NCBI GenBank assembly: GCA_049293015.1
Contig: JBATSB010000098.1
Coordinates: 6,018 to 70,017, forward strand
Source of the DNA: UBA2330 sp049293015
GTDB lineage: Bacteria > Bacteroidota > Ignavibacteria > Tepidaquicellales > Tepidaquicellaceae
Reading direction: 5' to 3'
Length of the DNA stretch: 64,000 bases
Positions 8,980 to 18,160 of the stretch are shown one piece after another. Position numbers and translations under genes: made by a program. The stretch's first letter is position 1; every line of letters begins with the position of its first letter. The notes beneath the pieces were generated by a model. The model did no database searches, was not told where the DNA came from, and worked only from the letters and a program-made list of their open reading frames with translations.

Positions 8980-9594
8980 ATGAAAGAAAACTTTATCCCG
9001 TCAAGGGAAGGCGATCTGACATCATTTGAAACAAACTTTCTGGAAAAGCTAAATGCCCATGCAGAAAGTCTCTCGATCTCGGCATCTGATCTTGAAAAAG
9101 CCAACAATGTTCTTCAGTCACATAATACGTCGTTCACAGTGATGAAAGCAAAGAAAGCGGAGTCCCGATCAGCGACTGAAGGAAATAATCTTAAAAGAAC
9201 AGCAGCAATAGATGAGATCAGGAGAATGGTTAAAGTTGTAAAAGGTTCACAGGGCTACACTACTGAAATTGGTGCAGCATTGGGAATAATAGGATCTGAA
9301 TCACCATCCATTAATACCTATGAACTTCAGCCGGAGCTTAGATCGGTTGTGGACGGTTCACAGGTGGTTCTTAAATTCAAGAAAAACGGTGCTGACGGAA
9401 TAAGGCTTTACTCAAAAAGAGGCGGAGAGTCAGAATTTAAATTTCTGGCTATAGACACTTCTTCGCCTTATACCGACACCAGAGAAAAACTTGAACAGGG
9501 AAAGCCCGAGCAGCGTGAATATTATGCATTTTATTTTGAAGAAGATGTGGAGACAGGATTGCAGTCAGATACGATAAAGGTGATAGTTCCGTGA
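8980..9594 (+). CDS. Unknown cytosolic protein with C-terminal fibronectin-like domain
   Basis: 204 residues with no signal peptide. The N-terminal half (about 1-100) is helical, with the motif FIPSREGDLTSFETNF and a basic loop, and the C-terminal half (about 110-204) reads like a fibronectin type III or similar beta sandwich (VVDGSQVVLKFKKNGADGI, LYSKRGGESEFKFLAID, YYAFYFEED, SDTIKVIV). Proteins of this shape recur in Bacteroidota-group genomes without an assigned function. The start is fixed by a strong Shine-Dalgarno AAGGAG about 6 bases before the ATG, uncommon among the genes here. It stands alone, behind the 21-bp array, and ends before a terminator at 9641. Confidence 0.75.
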   Translation: MKENFIPSREGDLTSFETNFLEKLNAHAESLSISASDLEKANNVLQSHNTSFTVMKAKKAESRSATEGNNLKRTAAIDEIRRMVKVVKGSQGYTTEIGAALGIIGSESPSINTYELQPELRSVVDGSQVVLKFKKNGADGIRLYSKRGGESEFKFLAIDTSSPYTDTREKLEQGKPEQREYYAFYFEEDVETGLQSDTIKVIVP

Positions 9595-9640
9595 GTGAAT
9601 TAAAGAACAAAATAAACAAGAAATAAATCAGTAAATTAAT

Positions 9641-9678
9641 CCTGCCGGATGGTCTGATCAGCACCGGCAGGCTTTATT
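9641..9678 (+). terminator. Intrinsic terminator after the fibronectin-like protein gene
   Basis: CCTGCCGG and CCGGCAGG form a perfect 8-bp GC-rich stem around a 15-base loop, followed by CTTTATTT. It lies 47 bp past the stop codon at 9594. Confidence 0.75.
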
Positions 9679-9755
9679 TAATTTCAAATTGCAAATTGCA
9701 AATTTCAAATGCTTAATTAAAAATTTGGAATTAAGAATTAGGAATGGGTAATTGC

Positions 9756-9811
9756 GAGTTACGAATTACGAATTACGAATTACGAGTTACGAATTACGAG
9801 TTACGAATTAC
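9756..9811. repeat. Heptamer tandem repeat (GARTTAC)x8
   Basis: Eight consecutive 7-bp units, six GAATTAC-type and GAGTTAC-type mixed, followed by a broken unit. It is flanked by low-complexity AAATTT/TTTAAA runs from about 9680 to 9858. It directly precedes the truncated DUF2188 gene and may mark the point where its 5' end was lost. Confidence 0.85.
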
Positions 9812-9860
9812 GAATTTTGAATAAAATATTTAAAATTTAATATTTAAAATTTAAAATTGA

Positions 9861-10052
9861 CATGCTGTTCTCGGTGAAAAGAACAAACGCTACACACGTC
9901 TCACTGATACAAAAGAAGAAGCAATGAAAATAGCACGGCAGATAGCAAAGAATCAGAAAAGTGAGCTGATAATAAAAGATAAACATGGAAAGATCATTGA
10001 CAGTGATTCATATGGAAATGATCCATTTCCGAAAAGGGATATGAAGCATTAG
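9861..10052 (+). pseudogene. DUF2188-type protein, 5'-truncated remnant
   Basis: An open frame of 63 codons ends at a TAG at 10050. It reads GEKNKRYTRLTDTKEEAM, then KIARQIAKNQKSELIIKD, then GKIIDSDSYGNDPFPKRD. This is the DUF2188 signature (small proteins with a W-A-V-x-x-E-x-x-x-R opening, A-x-x-x-A-R-x-x-A, and a DSYGNDPFP ending). The opening strand that should hold the start is missing: a TGA sits immediately before the His at 9861 and low-complexity repeats lie upstream. I call it a fragment; translation from the internal ATG would give a shorter peptide lacking the first strand. Confidence 0.75.
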
Positions 10053-10164
10053 GAATGATGTGATAAATTCTCTGCTGGTATAAAATTAATTTTTTACATC
10101 GGCAGAGATTTTGTTTTTAATACTTTGAAGAAGTGGATGAATTTCGTAAGAACCTCACCCCCTG

Positions 10165-10185
10165 CCCCTCTCCAAAGGAGAGGGG
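10165..10185. repeat. GC-rich palindrome (REP-like)
   Basis: CCCCTCTCC-AAA-GGAGAGGGG is a perfect 9-bp stem, set in the phrase CTCACCCCCTGCCCCTCTCC. Relatives with the same look are the palindromes near 7174 and inside each 165-bp unit. Such short GC-rich palindromes are common as dispersed repeats in this group; here it is far from the end of any live gene. Confidence 0.65.
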
Positions 10186-10294
10186 AGAATAATTAAAACT
10201 TCCAAAGTAATATTTACTTAATACTTTGGAAGAGAATATTTTATAAATAATAATCTTTTGATTCTGATAAATATTTTTAAGAGTTTCTTAACAA

Positions 10295-10486
10295 ATGAAA
10301 AAATCCAGAAAAGAAGTCATAAGAAATAATGATATGGGAACGTAGACCTTTGTAAGAAAAGATTCTGAAACTGATGTATAATATGAAAAAAGAATTTCTA
10401 AAATATTAGATGAAAATGGTTGTAATTATGGTGAATATAATTTTTCATTACCTGAATATTATAAGAAGTTGAGTATAAAGTTGTAA
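10295..10486 (+). pseudogene. Decayed small gene with two in-frame stops
   Basis: From ATG at 10295 the frame encodes MKKSRKEVIRNNDMGT, then TAG, then TFVRKDSETDV, then TAA, then YEKRISKILDENGCNYGEYN and a tail to the stop at 10484-10486. The single frame kept for 64 codons with only two stops, in very AT-rich DNA, suggests a dead gene. The family is unknown and the case is modest. Confidence 0.35.
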
Positions 10487-10587
10487 GTTAATTTATTTGA
10501 TAATATTAAGCATCTAAATATTTACAAATTCACTTTCTTGTAATCATTTTATTGAAAAATATACATCTGCCTTAGATTTTGATTTTT

Positions 10588-12093
10588 TCATTTCTTTCCA
10601 GTCAAATGGATTTTCAATTCAGTCGATTTGCTAATAAACCATTTTTTAAAATCAACACTGGATGAATTTATTTCTTTCTCCAGTATCTCTGCTTCAGTAA
10701 GATCCGGATTCTGTCTTAATCTGAATAATTTTTCAATATTCGTATATACATTTATTGTCCTTTGAGCTCTGTATTCTCTGAAATTTTTTTCACCCCATTC
10801 AGAATATTTTAGGAAATGTCTAAGCGCATCAAGTGCTGTCAGAAACATTTCATAATCATCAATTTCATAATATATTAGCAGAATAAATTTCTTTAGAGTA
10901 TTTTTCAAATAAAATGACTCAAATTTGATTCTCTTGATGATTTCAAGACAGTCTGCGTAATTTTTTCTCATAAATAAAAGCAGGGCGTTTCCAAATAACA
11001 TGGAAGCTTCTCGGTCCTCATCTAACAAATAGATACTATACTGATTTATAAAATCTTCCAGAAACCTGTCATTCTGACCCTCAAGAAAAACAAGTATCCA
11101 AGCCACAAACTGCATACTGTTTATCTGATTATTTTTGTCAAGTACTAGTCCTTTTTTAAATCTGAATAAGTGATGTTCAAAATGTTCAGCTTCCTTATCA
11201 ATAACTCCATCTTTATATAGTGAGAAAAGAGTTATGAACATATTATCCAGATCTTTTAAACAATGAAAAGGTATTTGATCCGAATTTTTTCTGAGAAAAT
11301 CTTTAAATTCATTATAATAAGTTACGTTGTTCAGATTAGTTGTAGCCAGATAACCAAGATGATAACCTTTTACAATCTTGTATCCGGTCTCCGATTGCTG
11401 CTTTATAATCTCAAAAGAGTTATTAATTATTTCAGAAGAAAGATTCTGAAGAACTAATCCGGCAAAATTTTCACCATAATACTTTTTGTCCATTAATGAG
11501 AGAATGTATTCTGAATAGAACGATAGAATGAGATTTATAAAAAATTCTGATATAATAACACTTTCTTTAGATTTCACTGTCTTTTTTGTAGTCAAATGAT
11601 TGTCACGAAAATGTGAAACCCATATATTTGAATCACAGATTTTTTTTGAAAAGAAATAAAAATCAAGAATATCAATTTGAGAATTCATTAAAAATTCGTC
11701 ATTGAAGTTTTTAAAAAAATAAGAGATTTTTTTTTCTAGCAGCTCATTAGATTTTCGCTCTGTAAGTGCTCCACAGAGTTCAACATTAAATAAAAGTTTA
11801 TTTGATTGAAAAAATTTGATAGTAATGAAATCCTCTGACAGTTTTGTAAAGTCATGTATAAGATTTTTAATAACACCATAATTATACTCTTTTTCAGGAT
11901 ACAATTGCTTCCAGAGATTCTCTTTATCCATATTAATATCGATAAAGTCCGGGTAGTATTTCTTCACTTCATTAAAAAGCTTTACAACTCCTGATTTCTT
12001 ATTATGATAGGGAGATTTTAGAAAATCTTCAAACCTATCCAGCTCTTCCCTGGAAAAAGTTTGCATAATCTTTACGACTGTTGTTTTAAACAA
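10588..12093 (-). CDS. Unknown helical protein, paralog of the 5630-7066 gene
   Basis: 501 residues, no signal peptide, strongly helical, Lys/Asp/Leu/Phe-rich. The N-terminal block FSREELDRFEDFLKSPYHN and following KYYPDFIDIN match the plus-strand protein at 5630-7066, as do later helix spacings, and both end in a segment of similar character (DLTEAEILEKEI here, DLEKDRKKSMKAI there). A role as a scaffold or solenoid is possible from composition alone, but nothing is established. The gene points into the island, opposite in strand to its paralog. The start MFKTTVVKIMQTF was kept; an internal ATG at the tenth codon would align better with the paralog start. Confidence 0.75.
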   Translation of the reverse strand: MFKTTVVKIMQTFSREELDRFEDFLKSPYHNKKSGVVKLFNEVKKYYPDFIDINMDKENLWKQLYPEKEYNYGVIKNLIHDFTKLSEDFITIKFFQSNKLLFNVELCGALTERKSNELLEKKISYFFKNFNDEFLMNSQIDILDFYFFSKKICDSNIWVSHFRDNHLTTKKTVKSKESVIISEFFINLILSFYSEYILSLMDKKYYGENFAGLVLQNLSSEIINNSFEIIKQQSETGYKIVKGYHLGYLATTNLNNVTYYNEFKDFLRKNSDQIPFHCLKDLDNMFITLFSLYKDGVIDKEAEHFEHHLFRFKKGLVLDKNNQINSMQFVAWILVFLEGQNDRFLEDFINQYSIYLLDEDREASMLFGNALLLFMRKNYADCLEIIKRIKFESFYLKNTLKKFILLIYYEIDDYEMFLTALDALRHFLKYSEWGEKNFREYRAQRTINVYTNIEKLFRLRQNPDLTEAEILEKEINSSSVDFKKWFISKSTELKIHLTGKK

Positions 12094-12386
12094 AATTGAA
12101 ATTCAATTAATATATAATGTATGTTTTTTCTATTAAAGTGTTTATAAGAATGGAAACCTAACATAAAAATGTAAATTTAAACATTGTTAAAAAGTGTAAT
12201 AAATCAAATTAAAAACATCGATATTATAACAAAAACACAGTTTTAATACTTTTTAGATAGGTCAGTCAAGATGTAATCTTTCATAAATTCTCTTTGCATT
12301 CAATTATTTTTTCTCATATTTTGTATAGCAAAAATAAAAAATTAAATTTATCATTTCAACTAACATTTTTTAATCTTAAAAAAATT

Positions 12387-13607
12387 ATGAAAACAACAAA
12401 ACAAATTTTACTAGTGGTACTCCTTATTTTTTCTGTAACAGAAGTAATTGCTGACTGGACATTGACGTCTGGGGTAGGAACACGGTATGGAAATACGCTT
12501 TTTACTAATGGTGAAACAATATTTGCAGGAACAGACTCGGGTGCTTATAGATCTACAAATAATGGTTTAAATTGGACATTAATAAATAGCGGATTTCAAA
12601 CTACGACACATAGAGTTTATGATTTTGCATATAACAATGGAAAACTATGGTGTGCTACGGATGGCAGCGGACCTTATTATTCAACCAACAATGGCGATCT
12701 GTGGATTAGAGAACATTCTTACACAAGAGATGATTCATATTCGATTGAAACTAACGGTCATTATGTTTATGCCAATGATGCCGGATCTATGTACTATACA
12801 ACAAATCTAGGACAAAACTGGACTTATTCCGGATCAACGAATGGTCTTGGAGGTCTAGTAATTAGTAACAATAATGTTTTTGCAGCTACGTTTGGCGGAG
12901 ACATTTACAAATCCATTTTGGGAAGTACAAGTTGGATAAACATAAATGGTAATCTTGCAACCGACATTGATGTTTACGACTTAAGATTCAAGAACAATAT
13001 ACTTTACATTGCAACTAATCGAGGAGTTTGGAATTCAACAAATGAAGGTACAAATTGGTCTAATATAAATATATTTAATTTCTCCAGTCCTTTTACAACC
13101 ATAGAAGTTTTAAATACACATATCATTGCTTCAACTTATAGCAAAGTTTATATAACCGCTGATAATGGATCTAACTGGGCTGATATAACAGGAGCATTAC
13201 CAGTCACCAGCAATAATCAAATACGTGAGATAGCTTATAACAGTAATTATGTTTTTGTGATTTTAGAAAACACAGGCTACGTGTATCGCCGTCCTCGATC
13301 TGAGATCATAATCGGTATTACTTCCATTTCATCTAATATCCCGGATAGCTATTCTTTATCACAAAACTATCCAAACCCGTTTAATCCAACGACCAATATA
13401 AATTTCTCAGTACCAAAATCCGGATTTGTGAATATTAAAGTTTATGATATAAGCGGGAAGGAAATTTCAACGCTTGTAAATCAGCAATTGACAGCAGGAA
13501 GCTATAAAGTTGATTTTGACGGTAGTAATTTATCGAGCGGGATTTATTATTATACTTTGAAGAGTGGTAATTTTAGTGAGACTAAAAAGATGATTTTGAC
13601 AAAGTAA
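12387..13607 (+). CDS. Secreted propeller protein with T9SS type A sorting domain
   Basis: 407 residues from the ATG at 12387, which opens a proper signal peptide (MKTTKQILLVVLLIFSVTEV...ADW); an in-frame ATG at 12294 would put 31 unnatural residues in front of it. Residues 25-310 are repeats of about 40 residues with phrases like GAYRSTNNGLNWT, YYSTNNGDLWI and VYITADNGSNWA. These are the BNR/YCF48-like propeller pattern found in sortilin-type and photosystem II assembly-factor folds. The last 80 residues are a T9SS sorting domain: QNYPNPFNPTTNINFSVPKS, VKVYDISGKEI (with small variations) and a final KKMILTK. The protein should be exported and delivered to the surface by the SprA pathway. Its binding partner is unknown. 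Confidence 0.85.
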   Translation: MKTTKQILLVVLLIFSVTEVIADWTLTSGVGTRYGNTLFTNGETIFAGTDSGAYRSTNNGLNWTLINSGFQTTTHRVYDFAYNNGKLWCATDGSGPYYSTNNGDLWIREHSYTRDDSYSIETNGHYVYANDAGSMYYTTNLGQNWTYSGSTNGLGGLVISNNNVFAATFGGDIYKSILGSTSWININGNLATDIDVYDLRFKNNILYIATNRGVWNSTNEGTNWSNINIFNFSSPFTTIEVLNTHIIASTYSKVYITADNGSNWADITGALPVTSNNQIREIAYNSNYVFVILENTGYVYRRPRSEIIIGITSISSNIPDSYSLSQNYPNPFNPTTNINFSVPKSGFVNIKVYDISGKEISTLVNQQLTAGSYKVDFDGSNLSSGIYYYTLKSGNFSETKKMILTK

Positions 13608-13650
13608 AAACTTTTCATTTCCAAATATTAAAATTAAAATACAGCGAATA

Positions 13651-15750
13651 ATGAAATCAAAGTACTCTATCTTAAAAGTAATTGTACTGATACTCACAGT
13701 CGCACTAAAATCTTCCTTTGCACAGGACACAAGAAAGCTCTCAGCTCACGATGACAACATAAACAGCATTGCTTTCTCAAATGACGCCCGGAATTTTGTC
13801 AGTGGCGGCTCAGATGGGAAAGTGATCGTCTGGAATGCGGAATCCGGTTCCAAAGTGAACACATTTAATATGGGCGGCATTGTAACTTGTGTTGCATATT
13901 CTCCAGACAACAAACTCATAGGAGTAAGTATTCTGGAAGGAAGCGCTGTACTGATCGATGCGGAAACCGGAGCTCTCGTTCATAAATTTGAATTTGGTCC
14001 AAAGTTCACTTCCATCTCATTTTCAAATGATAATAATTACATAGCCGCAACTCATTTCAAATCAACTGCTCTAGTTAAAAATAATCAATCCGGTCAGTCG
14101 GTTGATTATAAGAAATTTCAGTTTTATACGAATCTTTACTCAGCTAAGGATTACAGGCTTGTCAAAACTTTTACAATTTATGAAGAGGATGTACTGATGG
14201 GAGTATTTATGTTCGGCGGTGATGCTTTTAAAACATATAGAGCAAGTATGTTCAACTGTGCTTTCACGGTGGACAGCAAGTATCTCGCCACTGCCAAGCC
14301 TGACGGTCACATAGCAATATACAGTTTTGACAGAAATGATTTTATCAGAGACTTTACAGGTCATGATAAAAAGGTAAACTGTGTTACTTTTTCTCCGGAT
14401 AAAAACTATCTTGCAAGCGGCAGCAATGATGACAATTTAAAGATCTGGAATATCTCGACAGGGAAGAATATCAAAACCTTGAAAGGACATTCAAGCGCTG
14501 TTAACTCTCTGGCATTCTCTCCTGATAGTAAGTATATCGTCAGTGCAAGTGACGACGGTACAGCCAAGATCTGGAATATCTCTGACGGAAAGAAGATCAA
14601 AACATTCAAAGATCATAAAGATGAAGTTTATTCAGTTGGGTTCTCTCCCGATGGGAAATACATAGTCAGTGGCGGAGATGACGGAAAGATTGTGATAAAC
14701 AATGTTCAAAGTTTGCTGCCTGAGCTTAAACTCTTTACAGCAAAATTTGAAGCGACGACCGGTATAAGTTCAAAACTGCTTGAAGAAAAAGAAGCTGAGT
14801 TGAAAAATGTTCAGAGTGAATATTTCAAACCGAAAGATGAATTTGAAACCACCGATGAATATAACAGGCGACTTGAAGAAGGAAGATTAAAGAATCAGGA
14901 AATAGAGAATAAATATGATCAGAAGCTTGAGGAGAAGATCTCGTCTAAAGAGCAGGAAGTAAACATTCTTTCAAATGAAAAGCAGATGAATGATGAAAAC
15001 AAAATTGCAGGCTCAGTCCGTGACACCATTTTAAGAATTACAAAGATCGGAAAGTATAATGCTGATGCAAATACATTTGAAGTAACCATTAAAGGAAAAA
15101 AAGGAATAATAATAGTGCCACGTAAAGATGCACCTACTTTAAAAGATTATTATAAAAAAGCAGATGTGCGAAGCAAGAAGAAGCTTAGTAATAATCTGAA
15201 TTATTACATTTACTATGATAAAGTCGTGGTTCATCCGGTGACTAAAAGTGAGTATGCGGTGGATGATGGAGAGATTGTTGGAAATAAAAAAAATACTGAA
15301 TCACCTGTTGATACAGACTCAGAAACAAAGGACGAAAATAGTAAAAATAGCGAGGGATCCGGGAATAATGTATCCATAATTTCAGAAGCCACCAATGGAG
15401 AATTCACAGCAATGGAAGGCAATTATGTAGTAAAAGGATGTGAATTTGAAACAGCAGGATATTCGTCAAAGATTACTGATATGAATAAAGACGGCAATCC
15501 TGAAGTGATAATTACTTTGCACAGTGGATGCATGGGTGGAAATACAGGAGATTATTCTTACATTTATATAAAAAATAAGAATGGTGTATGGGAAATGCAG
15601 GTAGAAGATATTGGAACTCCTATTGAATTAGAATCATCAGTCCAAAACTGGCCTGAGATTTATTTCAGTAAAGCGGGGCATGATTATAATCTCTATAAAT
15701 GGAATGGTGAGAAATATGTGTTTGACAGAATGCATAGTCCGTATAACTAA
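13651..15750 (+). CDS. Exported WD40-repeat protein with C-terminal VCBS/FG-GAP-like domain
   Basis: 699 residues. The signal peptide (1-24) ends SSFAQ. Residues 28-360 hold about seven WD40 blades, with clear units such as HDKKVNCVTFSPDKNYLASG...LKIWNIS and HSSAVNSLAFSPDSKYIVSA. A Glu/Lys-rich coiled coil follows (about 370-460), then a beta-rich segment (about 465-560), an acidic linker and a C-terminal domain (about 585-699) with DMNKDGNPEVIITL. That last domain is also encoded, as a stand-alone secreted protein, in the frameshifted gene at 16556-17001. The protein probably works in the periplasm or at the surface as a protein-interaction platform; no enzyme motif is visible. It follows the T9SS cargo gene by 43 bp. 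Confidence 0.8.
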   Translation: MKSKYSILKVIVLILTVALKSSFAQDTRKLSAHDDNINSIAFSNDARNFVSGGSDGKVIVWNAESGSKVNTFNMGGIVTCVAYSPDNKLIGVSILEGSAVLIDAETGALVHKFEFGPKFTSISFSNDNNYIAATHFKSTALVKNNQSGQSVDYKKFQFYTNLYSAKDYRLVKTFTIYEEDVLMGVFMFGGDAFKTYRASMFNCAFTVDSKYLATAKPDGHIAIYSFDRNDFIRDFTGHDKKVNCVTFSPDKNYLASGSNDDNLKIWNISTGKNIKTLKGHSSAVNSLAFSPDSKYIVSASDDGTAKIWNISDGKKIKTFKDHKDEVYSVGFSPDGKYIVSGGDDGKIVINNVQSLLPELKLFTAKFEATTGISSKLLEEKEAELKNVQSEYFKPKDEFETTDEYNRRLEEGRLKNQEIENKYDQKLEEKISSKEQEVNILSNEKQMNDENKIAGSVRDTILRITKIGKYNADANTFEVTIKGKKGIIIVPRKDAPTLKDYYKKADVRSKKKLSNNLNYYIYYDKVVVHPVTKSEYAVDDGEIVGNKKNTESPVDTDSETKDENSKNSEGSGNNVSIISEATNGEFTAMEGNYVVKGCEFETAGYSSKITDMNKDGNPEVIITLHSGCMGGNTGDYSYIYIKNKNGVWEMQVEDIGTPIELESSVQNWPEIYFSKAGHDYNLYKWNGEKYVFDRMHSPYN

Positions 15751-15808
15751 AAAATCATTTCACATTATAAAAATAATTAAAAATAAAAAATGAAGGAGAA
15801 AATTTAAA

Positions 15809-16465
15809 ATGAAAAAAAACAACTTACGAAATTTTGCAATATTGTTTCTGCTTTTCATTATTCAGGTGAATTTAAATGCAAATGATAAGACAAGTCAAAA
15901 GCAAGAAAATACCGGTGATCATCATAATGTTAACAAGAATAAAATAGAACTATATGATTTAGTCCAGGAATTTTTGCCTAATGAAGATCAAACTGATGAT
16001 TTAACTGGTTGGGAAAAATTGGATGATATTAAAAGTGTTCACTGGGGTGACAAATATTATAATGACTATAATGGAAGTTATACTCAAAAGGGTAATACGG
16101 TTGTTACGATAAATGGAAAGTCTTTTAAAAACGCAGGCGGTAGGAATAATATTAATGAATGGGTTATAAACATTGAAGGAAAAGATAAGGGCTGGTCAAA
16201 TTTTTCAATACTCTTTGTTTACAATTTTTCGACCAACTTTGAATATGAAGAATATTACTACTATCAAATACAAAATTTATTTCCTGGTAAAAGTTTTGAA
16301 TCACAATTATTATACAATGAAAATGAGTGGATGTATATCTATGAGTTAAAATTTCCTGATAAAAAAAAGTGTTGGTTAAAAATATGGACTAGAGGCAATA
16401 AGATACCTGAATTTATGTTGGATTTTTACCTAAATGAAAATGATGTTAATTCAAGCCAATATTAG
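15809..16465 (+). CDS. Unknown secreted protein
   Basis: 218 residues with a signal peptide (MKKNNLRNFAILFLLFI, cleavage near LNANDK) and no lipobox. The mature part is rich in Asn, Tyr, Glu and Trp with short beta-strand-like stretches (GNTVVTINGKSF, WVINIEGKDKG, WLKIWTRGN). A GAAGGAGA Shine-Dalgarno about 8 bases ahead supports the start. I recognise no family. It sits 58 bp behind the WD40 gene and may be part of the same plus-strand run of exported proteins. Confidence 0.65.
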   Translation: MKKNNLRNFAILFLLFIIQVNLNANDKTSQKQENTGDHHNVNKNKIELYDLVQEFLPNEDQTDDLTGWEKLDDIKSVHWGDKYYNDYNGSYTQKGNTVVTINGKSFKNAGGRNNINEWVINIEGKDKGWSNFSILFVYNFSTNFEYEEYYYYQIQNLFPGKSFESQLLYNENEWMYIYELKFPDKKKCWLKIWTRGNKIPEFMLDFYLNENDVNSSQY

Positions 16466-16555
16466 AATTAAGCAATAGTCAATCTCAAGTTTACAAGAAT
16501 ACATTTTTACTTTAAATAAATAAGTACTACTTCTAACAACTTAAATTTTTTATAA

Positions 16556-17001
16556 ATGAAAATCCTTTCATTGATATTTATTTTCTCGTTTGCATTCACA
16601 AATTTACTTCTACCCAAACTAAAGTTGATTCAGCACAAATTATATCTGAAGCAACAAATGGAGAATTTACAAACACTTCAGGACTATACTATTTGGATTG
16701 CGGTGGAGAATACATTGCAGAACTTATTGAGCTTAATAAAGATGATCAACCTGAAGTTCTTGTCAACCTCGGACAGAGCTGTATGAGTGGCATTGCAGGG
16801 AACTTTATTGAATTATATATCAAAGACATTTCCGGAAAGTGGAATGCTCAATTTGGTTTTGACGGTTTTCCTAACATACTCGAAACTACAAACCTTGGAT
16901 TTCCTGATATTGAGATCGCAGGTCCAGGATTTTGCTTTCCCGTTTGGAGATGGAATGGAGAAAAGTATGATCTCTTTAAGAAATGTCCGGATAAATTTTA
17001 A
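16556..17001 (+). pseudogene. Small secreted VCBS/FG-GAP-like domain protein, broken by a one-base frameshift
   Basis: The signal peptide (MKILSLIFIFSFAFTN) lies in one frame and the mature domain (QIISEATNGEF through KYDLFKKCPDKF) in another. The domain is clearly homologous to the end of the WD40 protein at 13651-15750: both have ISEATNGEFT, then (L/D)xNKDxxPEV, then SCM/GCM, and end in a WNGEKY motif. Adding one T to the run at 16603-16605 restores MKILS...FTNFTSTQTKVDSAQ in a single frame, so a one-base deletion is the simplest cause. It may be a real null allele or an assembly error. Confidence 0.75.
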
Positions 17002-17034
17002 AAAATTCTTTTACCAACTATTTTTTATTTGAAG

Positions 17035-18105
17035 ATGAAAAACATTTTATGCCTCTTTCTGATTACAGTTCTTTTTTCATGTAATAATATAGATGAAACA
17101 AATAAGGAGTATACTAAAGAAATAAATGATACTAAGAAAGCAAATATGATCAGAGTTGATACCGTTAAATTTGAAGATATCAAAGATGTTGAAAATGAAT
17201 TTTATTTTGAAGGAGTTTATCCTAAAATAGCCGGTCTGGAAAATAAAAAGTTTGAAGATGAGTTGAATAATGTTTTCCTTAAGAATGTTAATGAAAACAA
17301 AAAAAATCCGGAAGGTCTTGACCTTGGTATTGGTTTTGAAATATTTACACTTAACGATACATTGATCTCGGTAGTACAAAAAGTATGGGGAAGATTTTCC
17401 GGGAGCGGGACTTCTTGCGGGATGCTGGGACATGCATACACAATTAATGCAGATCTAAAAAATGATAAAATTTTAACAAATGCTGATCTGAATATTAATG
17501 AGTTTCCAATTAATGAGTACAATAAAGTAATTCTGTATTATTATAAATATCTAAGCACTTACCCCTTTGATCCTGATAATGATTTCGCCGATAATAATAT
17601 TCCGACAGTTCAAAACCCGGACGAGCTGAGCAAAATTTGTTTTGCGATTAGAAATGATTCCTTAATTGTTGTTGAATTTGCAATGCCATCTGCCTGCGTC
17701 TCAAAAGGTGTTTATCAAATACCTTTAAAATCAATTCACAGTAACAATATTAATTTACCCGATGTAAAAGTCATGTATTCCGAAATGGCATCAAACCTTG
17801 TCAAAACATGGATTGAAGCTCTTGGCAAAAGAGAATTTGAGAGGGCTTATGAACTTATGTCAGGCAGAACCAGCTATGAGTTGTTTGCGTCAACTAACCG
17901 CTACGGAGGAATCACGAAAACTAAAGTGCATAGTGTCGAGACTGTCAGTTCTTCGGGATGTAACTATGTAGTCGTTGCAAGCTATGATTCATACGATCCA
18001 TCAAACCGAGACGGCAAGTTTACTGAAAGATTCAATGTGAGTAATTGTTACAATATCTGGCAAATTACTGGCATCAAAAATATATCTACAGAATATTATC
18101 GTTAA
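17035..18105 (+). CDS. Lipoprotein with DUF3298-like domain and C-terminal NTF2-like region
   Basis: 356 residues from ATG 17035; a TTG two codons earlier is also possible. The signal sequence MKNILCLFLITVLFSC has a lipobox with Cys16, so it is probably lipid-anchored. Residues 40-235 resemble DUF3298 (RsiV/PdaC-type) domains: paired beta strands, a G-x-S-C-G-x-x-G-H-A-Y stretch, and then DLKNDKILTNADL where that family has its L-x-x-G-x-x-L-x-L-x-D segment. Residues 245-355 (SNLVKTWIEALGKREFERAY, ...ERFNVSNCYNIWQITG) look like a small NTF2/DUF4864-type alpha-beta domain. In other bacteria DUF3298 domains bind envelope stress signals or glycans; a role here is inference only. Confidence 0.65.
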   Translation: MKNILCLFLITVLFSCNNIDETNKEYTKEINDTKKANMIRVDTVKFEDIKDVENEFYFEGVYPKIAGLENKKFEDELNNVFLKNVNENKKNPEGLDLGIGFEIFTLNDTLISVVQKVWGRFSGSGTSCGMLGHAYTINADLKNDKILTNADLNINEFPINEYNKVILYYYKYLSTYPFDPDNDFADNNIPTVQNPDELSKICFAIRNDSLIVVEFAMPSACVSKGVYQIPLKSIHSNNINLPDVKVMYSEMASNLVKTWIEALGKREFERAYELMSGRTSYELFASTNRYGGITKTKVHSVETVSSSGCNYVVVASYDSYDPSNRDGKFTERFNVSNCYNIWQITGIKNISTEYYR

Positions 18106-18160
18106 TTCAAATTAAACATTTATAAAAATGAAAAAATGCATTTTACTTTTTCTCGCCGTC

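Noticed and set aside
12294..12386. Longer start for the propeller T9SS cargo (ATG at 12294)
   Set aside because: It would place 31 residues before a perfectly formed signal peptide, which starts at the ATG at 12387.
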